DNA of 64,000 nt. Origin: Haloarcula sebkhae (lineage in GTDB: Archaea; Halobacteriota; Halobacteria; Halobacteriales; Haloarculaceae). The notes under the pieces are model-generated. The model was given only the letters and a program-made list of their open reading frames with translations, was not told the DNA's origin and ran no database searches. Shown here piece by piece: positions 31,316 through 39,062 of this stretch. Each line of letters opens with the position of its first letter. Position 1 is the first letter of the stretch. The stretch is from positions 84,183-148,182 of the forward strand of contig NZ_BMPD01000007.1 in NCBI RefSeq assembly GCF_014647415.1. Direction: 5' to 3'. Position numbers and translations under genes: made by a program.

Positions 31316-32557
31316 CTATTCGTTGGAAGCCACCGCGTCCCCATCGACGGGGTACCACTGGTGGTCGTCCCACTGGAACCGCACGGGCCGTGCCGTCGGC
31401 CTGACCGCAGTGTTCGTCGACTGTTCGAGCAGCGTCCGCGACGCGACGAGGTCAGCGTGGCCCTCGAAGCCACACGGACACGTCAGTGTTTCTCGATGCC
31501 GGCGGGTCTGCTCGCGTTCGCCGCACTCCGGACACGTCTGGGAGGTCCACGCTTCAGAGGTTGCTGCCACCTCAATGCCGTACTCCTCACAGACGTTCGT
31601 GAGCTGGTCGAGACACTGCCGGTGTGCCCAGAAGGTGCGGGCTTTCAGGTTCGCCTTGACCGACCAGTACTCGCCGAGGACGCCGGTAAGATCGCCGTAA
31701 TATATAGTTTCCACGCCGTCGTCGTAAAGTCGCTCGACCAGATCTCGAAGGAGCGCGTTCACGGCGTGGTCGCGCCGGCGGGAGCGCTTGCGATAGAGCC
31801 GCTGGATGCGCTTACTGGTGTTTTGATCTCCAGGGAGCTTCGCTTTGGCGTCGGCGATGCGCTCGGTCGTCTCACGGAACTGTCGGAACGGCTCCTGGCC
31901 GCTGTAGCAGTACTGGTCGCCGGCCGTCGTCGTACACGCCACGAGGACGTTCGCGCCGATATCGAGCGCGGCGACGTCCGATCCAGTCGGTGTCGCCTGC
32001 CCCTCGTCGGAGACCGTCACCGGCTGGTGGGCGCGATACGTCTCGTCGACGTCGTCGTAGGTGAGGTGGAGACGACCCTGATCACCTTGCCAGTGTGGCT
32101 CACCGCGGACAACCACACGGAGCCGCTCGGCCCGACCAAAGCCGTACTCGTCTTTGAGCTGGCTGCCGATAGGCACTTCAAGCCGGGAGCGCTCGCCCCA
32201 GCTGATCGTGTAGGCGTCGTTGCGAATGTAGGTCCGCAGGTCGCGCCCATCGGCCTGGTTCCCCCAGTAGCCGGGCGGACTGACTTCCTGGTCGGCCTTC
32301 TCAACCGTCTCGAAGAACGACCGCCAGGCGGCGTCGTTGACGCGGGTGATCTGCTGCGTCGTCGCCGATCCCAAGACGTCGACGTACTCGTCGTAGTAGT
32401 GTTCGGAGTCCCAGACGCTCTCGCCGGCGAAGAAGTGTTGCCGACGTTCGTAGGTGAGCTGGTTCCAGAGGCTCGCTGACGCATCGAGGAGTCGTCGGAG
32501 GACAGCTTCGTCTTGTTCCGACTGGGGAACGACGTCGAAGGAGTTGGTTCGTCTCAT
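31316..32557 (-). CDS. tnpB: TnpB family protein with altered RuvC-II site (copy 2)
   Basis: A 413-residue protein of a haloarchaeal TnpB lineage. RuvC-I is [11 protein letters not shown] (D about 195). The position of the usual FEDL glutamate reads [11 protein letters not shown], with glycine-aspartate instead. The zinc finger is CPECGE...CPCGFEG, and RuvC-III is [12 protein letters not shown]. Loss of the glutamate could abolish cleavage, or the adjacent aspartate might substitute. My recollection is that related haloarchaeal proteins share this GDLT form, so it is a lineage trait rather than a chance mutation. Its ATG overlaps the stop of the 58-residue gene (ATGA), so translation is coupled to a leader-controlled small gene, an arrangement suggesting domestication. 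Confidence 0.85.
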   Translation of the reverse strand: MRRTNSFDVVPQSEQDEAVLRRLLDASASLWNQLTYERRQHFFAGESVWDSEHYYDEYVDVLGSATTQQITRVNDAAWRSFFETVEKADQEVSPPGYWGNQADGRDLRTYIRNDAYTISWGERSRLEVPIGSQLKDEYGFGRAERLRVVVRGEPHWQGDQGRLHLTYDDVDETYRAHQPVTVSDEGQATPTGSDVAALDIGANVLVACTTTAGDQYCYSGQEPFRQFRETTERIADAKAKLPGDQNTSKRIQRLYRKRSRRRDHAVNALLRDLVERLYDDGVETIYYGDLTGVLGEYWSVKANLKARTFWAHRQCLDQLTNVCEEYGIEVAATSEAWTSQTCPECGEREQTRRHRETLTCPCGFEGHADLVASRTLLEQSTNTAVRPTARPVRFQWDDHQWYPVDGDAVASNE

Positions 32558-32730
32558 CGCTCTGACTCACCCCACATTCGCGGCACGTAGCCGAGCTGTT
32601 CGATATCGTCCGCGTAGTCCCGAAGGACTCCAATCAGGACAGTCTCTGGGATGCCATTCTCGGCCTGTTCGACCAACCACTCTTCCAGTTCGACTTCGGC
32701 CTCCTCGATTTCGTTCAATTCGACCGACAT
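32554..32730 (-). CDS. small acidic protein coupled to TnpB, 58 aa
   Basis: Begins [20 protein letters not shown] and ends [13 protein letters not shown], with TGA overlapping the TnpB ATG by four bases. The protein is very acidic and helical ([20 protein letters not shown]) and has no cysteines. A leader hairpin lies 81 bases upstream, the longest distance in the set. It could be a regulator or partner of the TnpB, but the coupling may also only serve translation. The family seems common in haloarchaeal mobile DNA; its function is unknown. Confidence 0.65.
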   Translation of the reverse strand: MSVELNEIEEAEVELEEWLVEQAENGIPETVLIGVLRDYADDIEQLGYVPRMWGESER

Positions 32731-32811
32731 CGATCACTGCACCCCCAGATGACGGTACACCTGTCGCTGGTGGTAGCGCATTTCTAATCACCTGTGCAGG
32801 CTCAATTGACC

Positions 32812-32834
32812 GCGCCTGCACCCTTTACAGGCGC
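32812..32834 (-). promoter_or_regulatory. leader hairpin, copy 11 (GCGCCTG stem)
   Basis: AGTTTTTTA, then a perfect 7-bp GCGCCTG/CAGGCGC stem around the loop TAAAGGGTG, upstream of the 58-residue gene. One base pair differs from the GCGCCGG stems on both arms (G-C changed to A-T), a compensatory change. Confidence 0.7.
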
Positions 32835-32855
32835 TAAAAAACTAACTCTAAATAA

Positions 32856-34394
32856 TCAGATTGCTTTCATTTTTGGTGGCTGTTCTATAGGGACCATCTC
32901 TAGAGAGACACTTGAGCCAGTATCGGCCGCTTCTTCGACCTGATCAATATTTTTAATTTTAGCCTTTGGAATCTCAAGTTCTACGTCGCCAACCTCAATA
33001 TATTGACTCAGAACAAGAATTTCAAACCCTCCAAAATTGATGCTTGCTCCTTCAATCACTCCGTCTCCGTCGATCTCATCCACTAATGTCTGATCAAACC
33101 CGGGTTCCAATTCGGCAGAGAAGGTCTCTATAGTGGATTTAGTTTCTTTTCCTTCGAGAAGATCCCTTGCAATTCGAGCATTCTCGAAGTCTAATTCATC
33201 CCAATCATCGAACGTGAATGAGGTGCCAGTTTTTGATTCTATAATATACAAATTCGTCACAAATTCATCCAAGAGCGAGAGCTCATCCGGAAGGGTGTCA
33301 AGATCGCTCTCCGCACGGAAAACAATCTTATCATCTTCTAAATCCCTCATTAGGAAATCATCGGCATTGATCAGGGATTTGAGCAGGTCTAAAGATTCAT
33401 AGACCTCATGCACAGGCTGCCCCTCAAAATCGACATTGTAATCGAATGTCCCTTCGCTCGAATCTTCGAAGTAAGTGAAAGACAGATCCAATCCTGTATC
33501 GGTCGTAGATAGCGAAATTGAATTGTCTGATATATCTGAAACTTCGAGGGTCAATTTCCTTCTAAAACCTATGCTCGGGGCCTCTAGCTGCACCTCTTTT
33601 TCTATGTCTTGATATGATGGTTTTATAACTAGACTTGAAAGCTCCGCATCGTCAGGTATTACTGCACTTGGTGATGCCTCAAGCTTCTCTACTTCTTCCG
33701 GTGAAAGCTCCACCTTCTCCCCTGCTTCTAGCTTCTTTAATTTCTCTTCACCTATGTCAAAGGAGGTCTCCAATTCAATCGGGAACTCTGGATCAGCCTT
33801 GACTTGGTGAGTCTCTTCCTGTGAATCATAATGATATTCTATTCCCCAATGAGAGTGATCAGAACGGATTTCCGTCATTTTCTCCCCTGCTCCTGCTACT
33901 TGTTCAAGAGGGTTCCCAGAGAGAAATTCAATTGCTTCGTTTGCTTTTCTCCCAGCTGCAAGCGTTGACTGCTGAAAGTACCGATCAACGATGTGGTCAT
34001 ATTCAGAAACTAAGTTTTCAATTTTGGATTCATTCCAAATATCCACCTCAATGTTCTCAGCATCTTGTTCAATAGTCTTCTCAAACCATTGCTGTTCTTT
34101 AGGAGTAAAGTCTAAAGCAATTAGAAGGCACCATCTCTCCAATCCTGGATGGTTTTCCTTTGCTGTTTCATATGAACTTTGAATCTGAGACTCGCGAGAA
34201 TGATTGAGACGGCCAGTAAAGAACTTATGTTGAAAAATTGTTATACTTCCTTGGGTCTGTCCTTTGAAACAATCAATACCATCATCACCACCTGACCCAT
34301 CGATTGTCCTAACTGATTCGGCCTCTTCCATCAGGAGGTCGCTTGCTAAAGATTCGAACCGACTCGGATCAAGATATGATAAGTCTATATCCAT
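32856..34394 (-). CDS. Mrr-like restriction endonuclease domain protein
   Basis: A 512-residue soluble protein in an AT-rich island. Residues 1-60 match the Mrr-type catalytic fold: DPSRFESLASDLLMEEAE, then GGDDGIDCFKG (D about 39) and ITIFQHKFFTG (Q-x-K about 54-56). A VISIALDFTPKEQQWFEKTI-type alpha/beta segment follows. The last 350 residues are a beta-rich acidic domain of unknown type (LELEPGFDQTLVDE, FGGFEILVLSQYIEVGDVEL). The N-terminal site suggests cleavage of foreign or modified DNA, and the long C-terminus is probably a sensor. No partner gene is adjacent on the same strand. Codon use is AT-rich compared with neighbours, so it is likely a recent arrival. Confidence 0.78.
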   Translation of the reverse strand: MDIDLSYLDPSRFESLASDLLMEEAESVRTIDGSGGDDGIDCFKGQTQGSITIFQHKFFTGRLNHSRESQIQSSYETAKENHPGLERWCLLIALDFTPKEQQWFEKTIEQDAENIEVDIWNESKIENLVSEYDHIVDRYFQQSTLAAGRKANEAIEFLSGNPLEQVAGAGEKMTEIRSDHSHWGIEYHYDSQEETHQVKADPEFPIELETSFDIGEEKLKKLEAGEKVELSPEEVEKLEASPSAVIPDDAELSSLVIKPSYQDIEKEVQLEAPSIGFRRKLTLEVSDISDNSISLSTTDTGLDLSFTYFEDSSEGTFDYNVDFEGQPVHEVYESLDLLKSLINADDFLMRDLEDDKIVFRAESDLDTLPDELSLLDEFVTNLYIIESKTGTSFTFDDWDELDFENARIARDLLEGKETKSTIETFSAELEPGFDQTLVDEIDGDGVIEGASINFGGFEILVLSQYIEVGDVELEIPKAKIKNIDQVEEAADTGSSVSLEMVPIEQPPKMKAI

Positions 34395-34774
34395 TAATAT
34401 TCGTCCTATTTCTTGCTCGGTAAGTCACTTAGGTGTACTGCTAAGATAGGAAGTACAAATCCTGATTCGTCCCTGTATAATCGACGACCAAGCGTATGCG
34501 GAGAGCGCCCGCACGCCCGGAATGGTCGGTCGCGAGCGACGCGGAGGGCGGCAGCGGCGAGCGGGGCGGGCCGGTACGTACACACCTGTCCAGGCGACCA
34601 CGTCGCTCGATGGGCAATCAACAGTCCTGGCGGACTCAGAAAGGGCGAGGCCGCCTCGGCCGTCCCCCGACCCCGCAAGCACCGCAGGTACGAGGCGCGC
34701 AGCGGCGGTCGCGGGACGTCGAGCGGCCGAGGGCTTTCGAATGTCCTCTCCCGCCGAATCAGACTGGTAATTAG
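34395..34774. other. intergenic region with second 55-bp repeat
   Basis: About 380 bases. The first 100 are AT-rich promoter sequence for the Mrr-like gene. Then comes the repeat (34497-34551) and GC-rich sequence with no gene I trust. A plus-strand frame ending MSSPAESDW-stop at 34770 has a haloarchaeal look at its very end only. Confidence 0.45.
34497..34551. repeat. 55-bp direct repeat, copy 2
   Basis: Exact match to 31004-31058 in the same orientation. Beyond it, GCGGCGAGCGG continues the similarity for about 20 bases. Confidence 0.85.
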
Positions 34775-35284
34775 TCAGCTGTTGCCGGCGACCAGGTCCT
34801 CGATGAACCGGAAGCCGTTCACGAACGTCACCGAGTCCCCGTATCCTTCACTCGCGAGCACGGTTTCGGCCCCCTCGCCGGCCGCGATATCCGTCGTATA
34901 GATGTAGACCTCAGTCGCGGTCCCCGCACTGAGATGCTGGGCAGCCAGCGCAGCGAGGGCTGCGTCCGCCCGTTCGACCTCGTCTGCGGGCCGGTCGTCG
35001 GCGTTCGCGATGTACCGCTGGATCCCGTCCATCACCCGGGAGACGACAGGCTCGGAGAACTCGAGCGGCGCCGCAACCGTCGCCCAGTCCTCGTCGATCG
35101 CGGTATCGACGGGCGGCGCCTCGACGTCGGGGTCGGCGACTGCCAACTCCTGGTACACTCGTTCAGGGAGGACGAAGGTGATGTCGTTCCGAAGAGCGAA
35201 CTGCCGAACGGCCTGGTACCGACTGTTCGACGGTTGCCCCATCGCGACGAACAGGCCGGTGTCGGCGATGTGGGGCCGGTTCAC
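34775..35284 (-). CDS. PIN-domain ribonuclease-like protein
   Basis: A 169-residue protein with PIN landmarks: first acidic residue in HIADTGLFVAM (D8), FVLPERVYQELAV, then VERADAALAALAAQ (E104, D107) and IYTTDIAAGEGAE (D132). Metal-dependent RNA cleavage is the family activity, commonly as a toxin. Its start overlaps the stop of the winged-helix gene by four bases, so the pair is coupled like a toxin-antitoxin operon, with the regulator first. The spacing of acidic residues matches a haloarchaeal PIN variety; whether it is a toxin is inferred. Confidence 0.72.
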   Translation of the reverse strand: MNRPHIADTGLFVAMGQPSNSRYQAVRQFALRNDITFVLPERVYQELAVADPDVEAPPVDTAIDEDWATVAAPLEFSEPVVSRVMDGIQRYIANADDRPADEVERADAALAALAAQHLSAGTATEVYIYTTDIAAGEGAETVLASEGYGDSVTFVNGFRFIEDLVAGNS

Positions 35285-35880
35285 GAATCGTCGACCGTGT
35301 CGCCGTCGCCGACGTTCACCTCATCCAGAGATGCCCCAGCCTCGTCGATGTCGTAGTGCTCGTGGACGACGGGCCGCAGCGCCTGCAGAATCATCTCCGC
35401 GGCCAGCGGCGAAATATCGAGGTCCTCGGCCATCAGTCGGTGGGTCACTTCGCCACGCTCCCGAGCAACAGCGTAGGTGAGCGCCGTCGCGAGCCCGGCG
35501 ACGCCGTGGCGGTCGATGTAGGTATCGATGTCCGCATTCGTCTTGCGGCGGCCGACGGCGTCGATGAGCGCCGGCGTGATCGTGTACTCGCGGTCGCCCG
35601 CGGCCGTCGTCACGGTTAGGTCGATCGGGCGGGCGGCGTACCGCCGGGGTTGCTCGTCGTCGGTGACGTCGACGACGCCGGCGTCGACGAGCCGGTTCAC
35701 GTAGCTGTAGGCGGTCCCCTGGGCAAGTTCGAGGTCGTCCATCACGTCCTGGACGGTCACCTCACCCTCCCGAGCGAGGTACGCGTACAGCTGAGCCAGC
35801 TGTGGCTCCTCGAGGAGGTCCGCGACCGAGAGGAAGTCCCGGACGATGTCGCCGTCGGCGCGATTTGAAGTGCGTGACAC
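35281..35880 (-). CDS. winged-helix regulator upstream of PIN gene
   Basis: A 199-residue protein from a GTG start (VSRTSNRADGDIVRDFLSVA). Residues about 18-75 form a winged helix: EPQLAQLYAYLAREGEVTVQ, DVMDDLELAQGTAYSYVNRL and VVDVTDDEQPRRYAARP. Residues about 80-190 are a helical and beta extension (TLVTAAGDREYTITPAL-like strands, then RHGVAGLATALTYAVARERG). The GTG follows a 19-bp imperfect palindrome at 35900-35918 by about 20 bases, suggesting autoregulation. The longer ATG frame further upstream runs antisense through the next gene's region and is rejected. It is likely the antitoxin or regulator of the PIN protein. Confidence 0.75.
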   Translation of the reverse strand: MSRTSNRADGDIVRDFLSVADLLEEPQLAQLYAYLAREGEVTVQDVMDDLELAQGTAYSYVNRLVDAGVVDVTDDEQPRRYAARPIDLTVTTAAGDREYTITPALIDAVGRRKTNADIDTYIDRHGVAGLATALTYAVARERGEVTHRLMAEDLDISPLAAEMILQALRPVVHEHYDIDEAGASLDEVNVGDGDTVDDS

Positions 35881-35899
35881 GGGTCGTTCTTGATTACAG

Positions 35900-35918
35900 T
35901 TTACAGCGAAACAGTAAA
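35900..35918. promoter_or_regulatory. palindromic operator candidate
   Basis: TTTACAGCGAAACAGTAAA: outer five bases TTTAC/GTAAA match perfectly and one of three inner pairs matches. It lies about 20 bases upstream of the GTG of the winged-helix gene, at the position of the core promoter. Confidence 0.5.
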
Positions 35919-35929
35919 GAGTGTTTGGG

Positions 35930-36268
35930 TCACTCTGTCGGCGTCGCAACGAGATGCTCCTCGAGATCGCGGGTCCAGTACGTTGCCGGCCCACCTGGAC
36001 TACACCGCGCACAGACCTGTATCGGGCCTTCGAGATGGCCGAGTTCGATCCGAAACCGCGTGAGCGCGGTGAGCGTGTCGACGACGAGGCCACAGCTGTC
36101 ACAGGCGTACAGATCACGTTCGTCGGGATTCGGCGCCTCCTGAATCGCACAGTCGACGCAAATCGGATGGCTGACCCGCTCTTCTTTCCCCCAGGTGTAG
36201 GCTGTCCCGATCTCTGTCCCGGGTGGAGCCTCGCAGAAGGCACAGCCGGCCAGCGTCTGTTGGCTCAT
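35930..36268 (-). CDS. zinc-finger protein, 112 aa
   Basis: Starts at MSQQTLAGCAFCEAPPG. Eight cysteines in four pairs (CAFC, CVDC, CDSC, CARC) plus HPI give two zinc-binding sites, with a QVCARCSPGGPATYW end. Its ATG overlaps the stop of the 96-residue gene (ATGA), so it is the second gene of the operon behind the 36581 hairpin. Likely a nucleic-acid- or protein-binding adaptor; family not identified. Confidence 0.7.
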   Translation of the reverse strand: MSQQTLAGCAFCEAPPGTEIGTAYTWGKEERVSHPICVDCAIQEAPNPDERDLYACDSCGLVVDTLTALTRFRIELGHLEGPIQVCARCSPGGPATYWTRDLEEHLVATPTE

Positions 36269-36555
36269 TCGTCCCCCTCGCCGGCGTCCACCGCTGCTGT
36301 CCAGCCCTCGTGGAAGATGGCAAGCTGCCACATCGATTCGAATGCTGTGCCGCTGGGCTCGTGTACGAGGACCCGCTCGTCGACGACCGGCGTGACCGTC
36401 CCGGTATCGAGCAGCTCTCGGACGAGGTCATGTGCCGTCTCGTCGTCGAGATCCGCTGTCGACACTCGCCGGGTATCCCGATCCTGCGCGAGTAGTTCCC
36501 GCTCGAAGCGTTCGTGATCGTCTGTCGTATCATCGTGTATATCTGGTCCGGACAT
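36265..36555 (-). CDS. hypothetical protein, 96 aa
   Basis: Starts at MSGPDIHDDTTDDHERFERE, 25 bases after a leader hairpin. Charged and acidic: a helix (RFERELLAQDRDTRRV), then LDDETAHDLVRELLDTGTVT and a strand with VVDERVLVHEPSGTAFES, ending in an FHEGWTAAVDAGEGDE tail. There are no metal ligands. It overlaps the zinc-finger gene (ATGA). A long in-frame upstream extension reads through the hairpin and is non-coding in character. Function unknown. Confidence 0.68.
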   Translation of the reverse strand: MSGPDIHDDTTDDHERFERELLAQDRDTRRVSTADLDDETAHDLVRELLDTGTVTPVVDERVLVHEPSGTAFESMWQLAIFHEGWTAAVDAGEGDE

Positions 36556-36580
36556 ACGAATCAGGGGGCAGCACACGAAC

Positions 36581-36603
36581 CGCCCCGCATCCATTCCGGG
36601 GCG
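36581..36603 (-). promoter_or_regulatory. leader hairpin, copy 12 (CGCCCCG stem)
   Basis: CTGTTTTTCAG, then a 7-bp CGCCCCG/CGGGGCG stem around the loop GAATGGATG, 25 bases before the ATG at 36555. The stem is another covarying variant. Confidence 0.7.
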
Positions 36604-37007
36604 CTGAAAAACAGCTGCTACAGTCACATACCCTCTGTCACTACGTCGACCTGTTCTCACCCTCCACGCCCCACGCCATCGTCCGGGTGGCATCTCGGTC
36701 TCGCTTGGCCTGCGGCCTGGCACCTCGGCCCCGGTGGCCGCGAACTGAACTTTGGGCGGCCACCCCCACCACATATCGGTTGATTTTCCTGCTGTCTAGT
36801 GACCGAATTTCCCTCCAAATCGCAAGACAGCGATACCTGACACCAGATTTCGTGGGCTGTCCGGGAACTCCTTCGTTCGTAAGTCTGGTGTCTAGTGCTG
36901 TTGTCCTGCGATTTCGGGGCCGAAGTCCGGGTCCTATCAACCCCGGTGTCTAGGACAGTTTGGGGTTGGTGTCAGGCTCTCCACTCGGACGATTTGAGAA
37001 GGGATGT
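36604..37007. other. non-coding region with nested repeats
   Basis: About 400 bases with no gene. Within 36792-36960 there are three TGTCTAG words (36793, 36889, 36947), a perfect 9-bp inverted repeat GACACCAGA/TCTGGTGTC (36839-36847, 36884-36892) and an outer 13-bp inverted repeat with one mismatch, AAATCGCAAGACA/TGTCCTGCGATTT (36817-36829, 36902-36914). Such nesting fits an origin, partition or recombination site next to the primase gene. Confidence 0.5.
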
Positions 37008-39023
37008 CTATTGATCGAACGAAACGAACTGTTTCGCCCTATCAAGTGGCGACTGGGCCTCGTCCCGATTCTCTTGATTCGACTCTTGCTCGAACTGGCG
37101 TTCTTCGAGAGCAGCCTCCAGTCGATCACGTTCAGAGCGGACAGTGGCGAGCTCCGTTCGGAGCTGGTCAACCTCCGCTTCCAGATCCTCGATTCGCTCC
37201 GATTTTTCCTCCAGTTCAGACTCGAGACGCTCAACCTTCGCTGCCAACAGCCGGTTCTTTTCCCGAAGATGAGCCCGGTCCAGGTCGCTCGCTGGCTCAT
37301 CGCTCGTAGGAGACTCGACGGATGACTCCGATTCCCCGTCAGCTGCGTCCTCCTCGGACGTGACTGGGTCTCGGCCGTGGTTCAGGCCAGCTTCTTCGAT
37401 GGCTGCCAACGTCTCGTTGTAGGTTTCGTAACCCGGGAATCCCTCGTAGGTTCCATCCTCACCCTCGCGATCGACGAACGCGTCCTCGGGACAGACCTCG
37501 AGCGCAACAGCCGCTTTTCGAACAGCCCAGAAGGGCATCTGATCGTATGTCCCGCCATCGACGCGTTCTGCCCCGGCCTCTGGAATCCACACCGGAATGT
37601 CGTAGCCGGCACTCCGCAGTTCGTCGACGGCAGTCCAGTAGTCCTCCCCATCGAGGTCCGCATCGGCGTCGGAGAGGATCCCCGTCGCAAGCGCCATCAG
37701 TTTCGCCGGCCCACCGCCGGCGTTCACCTTCGAATCGCCGAAGGTGTTGGCCCGTTCGCCGACGAAGCAGGACTGGCCGCTCTCACTGTGCCGCCAGCAC
37801 GGGTCGAATTGAGGCCGCGGCTGGTTCGGATCCGTATCGTAGGCATCACTCGCATAGTGGCGGGCGATCTCGGTGATGTCGATGTTCTCGACGGCCTCGT
37901 AGACGTCTTCTTTGAAGGGGGTAACGGGGTGGCCTTCGAGGGTCCCATCGAGTTCCTCCAGCCGTTCTTCGCGTCGCTGGAGTGCTGCCTCACGCTGTTG
38001 CTGCCGCTTTCGTTCCCGTTCACGCTCCGCTTCCACCCAGGCCTCCAGCGTGGCCTCCCATCCGTCGTGATCCTCGTACAGGTCCGGCCACAGCGTCGCG
38101 ACCAGCGAGCTGACGCAGTCCGTATGCTCGACCCGCGTGAGGTCGTTGGCCCAGCTGACTGCCCCCTCAATGAGGGTGTCGTCGACGGTCTTGAACGGAC
38201 GGAGCTCGTAGCTGACATCGTCGGTCGCGATGGGGGTGACGACGGCATCGTGGTCGGCGTGGATCGAGAGCGGTGGCTTGTACTGGCGGTTCTTATTGTT
38301 CACCCAGTCCGGCTGGATCACAGCGGCGGCGCCGTCGACGCGCTCGTTCACGCGGGCCTCTGCCTCTTGGAGCCACGCGTTCGAGCGGTCGAGGAATTCG
38401 TCGAACACCCGTTCGAGCGCATCTGGATCGTCGCTGAAGAGGTCCGCAATCGGGAGCGTGGCCTCCGGGGCCCCGAAGACGTACGCACCCCCGACGGAGT
38501 CCAGCGCATACACCGCGTCACGCGTGCCGTATAGCGTCGCGTACTCGTCGATGTAGGCGTCGAGCGTTCGCTCGACGAGAACACGCGTCTCGGCATTGAG
38601 GTTGCCACGCTGCGGCTTGATGTCGTCGGCGAGGTCGATATCGCCCCAGGCTGGCACCGCCCGAAGATCGGCATACCCTGGGGTTGGGGGTTCATCCTGC
38701 CAGACAGTCGTTCCCTCTGTCTCGTCGTAGCGACAGGGTTCCCACCGCTGGAAGGCAGTCGGTGTCTTGTAGGTGGTGACAGCGTAGAGGGTCCGTTCGA
38801 GACGGCCGTGGATTTCGTCGTAATCACGATCGAGGCGGGCAACCCGCCCACACTGGGAATACCCCGCTTTGATCGCCTCAACGTCGTCGTGGTCGCGTTT
38901 GATGTACCACCCGACGAAGTCGTTCAGGCCGATAGTCGGGTAGTCACTGACAGTCGCTAGAGCCTCGTAGACGGGTTTGGCGCGACGATAGTGCTCGCGG
39001 ATGGCCGATTCGGAGAGCGTCAT
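37008..39023 (-). CDS. archaeo-eukaryotic primase-like replication protein
   Basis: A 671-residue soluble protein, last gene of the conjugation operon. Residues about 130-330 resemble a primase small-subunit fold with YALDSVGGAYVFGAPEATLP and a later NKNRQYKPPLSIHADHDAVV block that contains the expected basic and acidic residues. A middle region with CWRHSESGQSCFVGERANTF resembles a CHC2-like or PriCT-type element. The C-terminal 90 residues are a coiled coil (REKNRLLAAKVERLESELEE onward). It could prime DNA after transfer or at the plasmid origin; the repeats just downstream of its stop fit the latter. Catalytic residues were not matched one by one, so the assignment is tentative. Confidence 0.65.
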   Translation of the reverse strand: MTLSESAIREHYRRAKPVYEALATVSDYPTIGLNDFVGWYIKRDHDDVEAIKAGYSQCGRVARLDRDYDEIHGRLERTLYAVTTYKTPTAFQRWEPCRYDETEGTTVWQDEPPTPGYADLRAVPAWGDIDLADDIKPQRGNLNAETRVLVERTLDAYIDEYATLYGTRDAVYALDSVGGAYVFGAPEATLPIADLFSDDPDALERVFDEFLDRSNAWLQEAEARVNERVDGAAAVIQPDWVNNKNRQYKPPLSIHADHDAVVTPIATDDVSYELRPFKTVDDTLIEGAVSWANDLTRVEHTDCVSSLVATLWPDLYEDHDGWEATLEAWVEAERERERKRQQQREAALQRREERLEELDGTLEGHPVTPFKEDVYEAVENIDITEIARHYASDAYDTDPNQPRPQFDPCWRHSESGQSCFVGERANTFGDSKVNAGGGPAKLMALATGILSDADADLDGEDYWTAVDELRSAGYDIPVWIPEAGAERVDGGTYDQMPFWAVRKAAVALEVCPEDAFVDREGEDGTYEGFPGYETYNETLAAIEEAGLNHGRDPVTSEEDAADGESESSVESPTSDEPASDLDRAHLREKNRLLAAKVERLESELEEKSERIEDLEAEVDQLRTELATVRSERDRLEAALEERQFEQESNQENRDEAQSPLDRAKQFVSFDQ

Positions 39024-39062
39024 CTCGAGTCCTCCTTCACCTCCTGCGCGGGAGCGAAACGA

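Noticed and set aside
31301-32479. 392-codon plus-strand open frame
   Set aside because: Antisense shadow of TnpB copy 2.
34496-34774. Plus-strand frames across the second 55-bp repeat
   Set aside because: The same repeat gives similar arginine/alanine-rich frames at its other copy, showing they are by-products of GC-rich repeat sequence.
1315-36603. Leader hairpins read as transcription terminators
   Set aside because: On the minus strand the T-rich tract lies 5' of the stem, and on the plus strand the stem is followed by A-runs, so neither strand has the stem then U-tract order. They also sit at fixed positions before start codons.
37377-38534. 385-codon plus-strand open frame
   Set aside because: Antisense shadow of the primase-like gene; valine/arginine pattern typical of complementary GC-rich codons.
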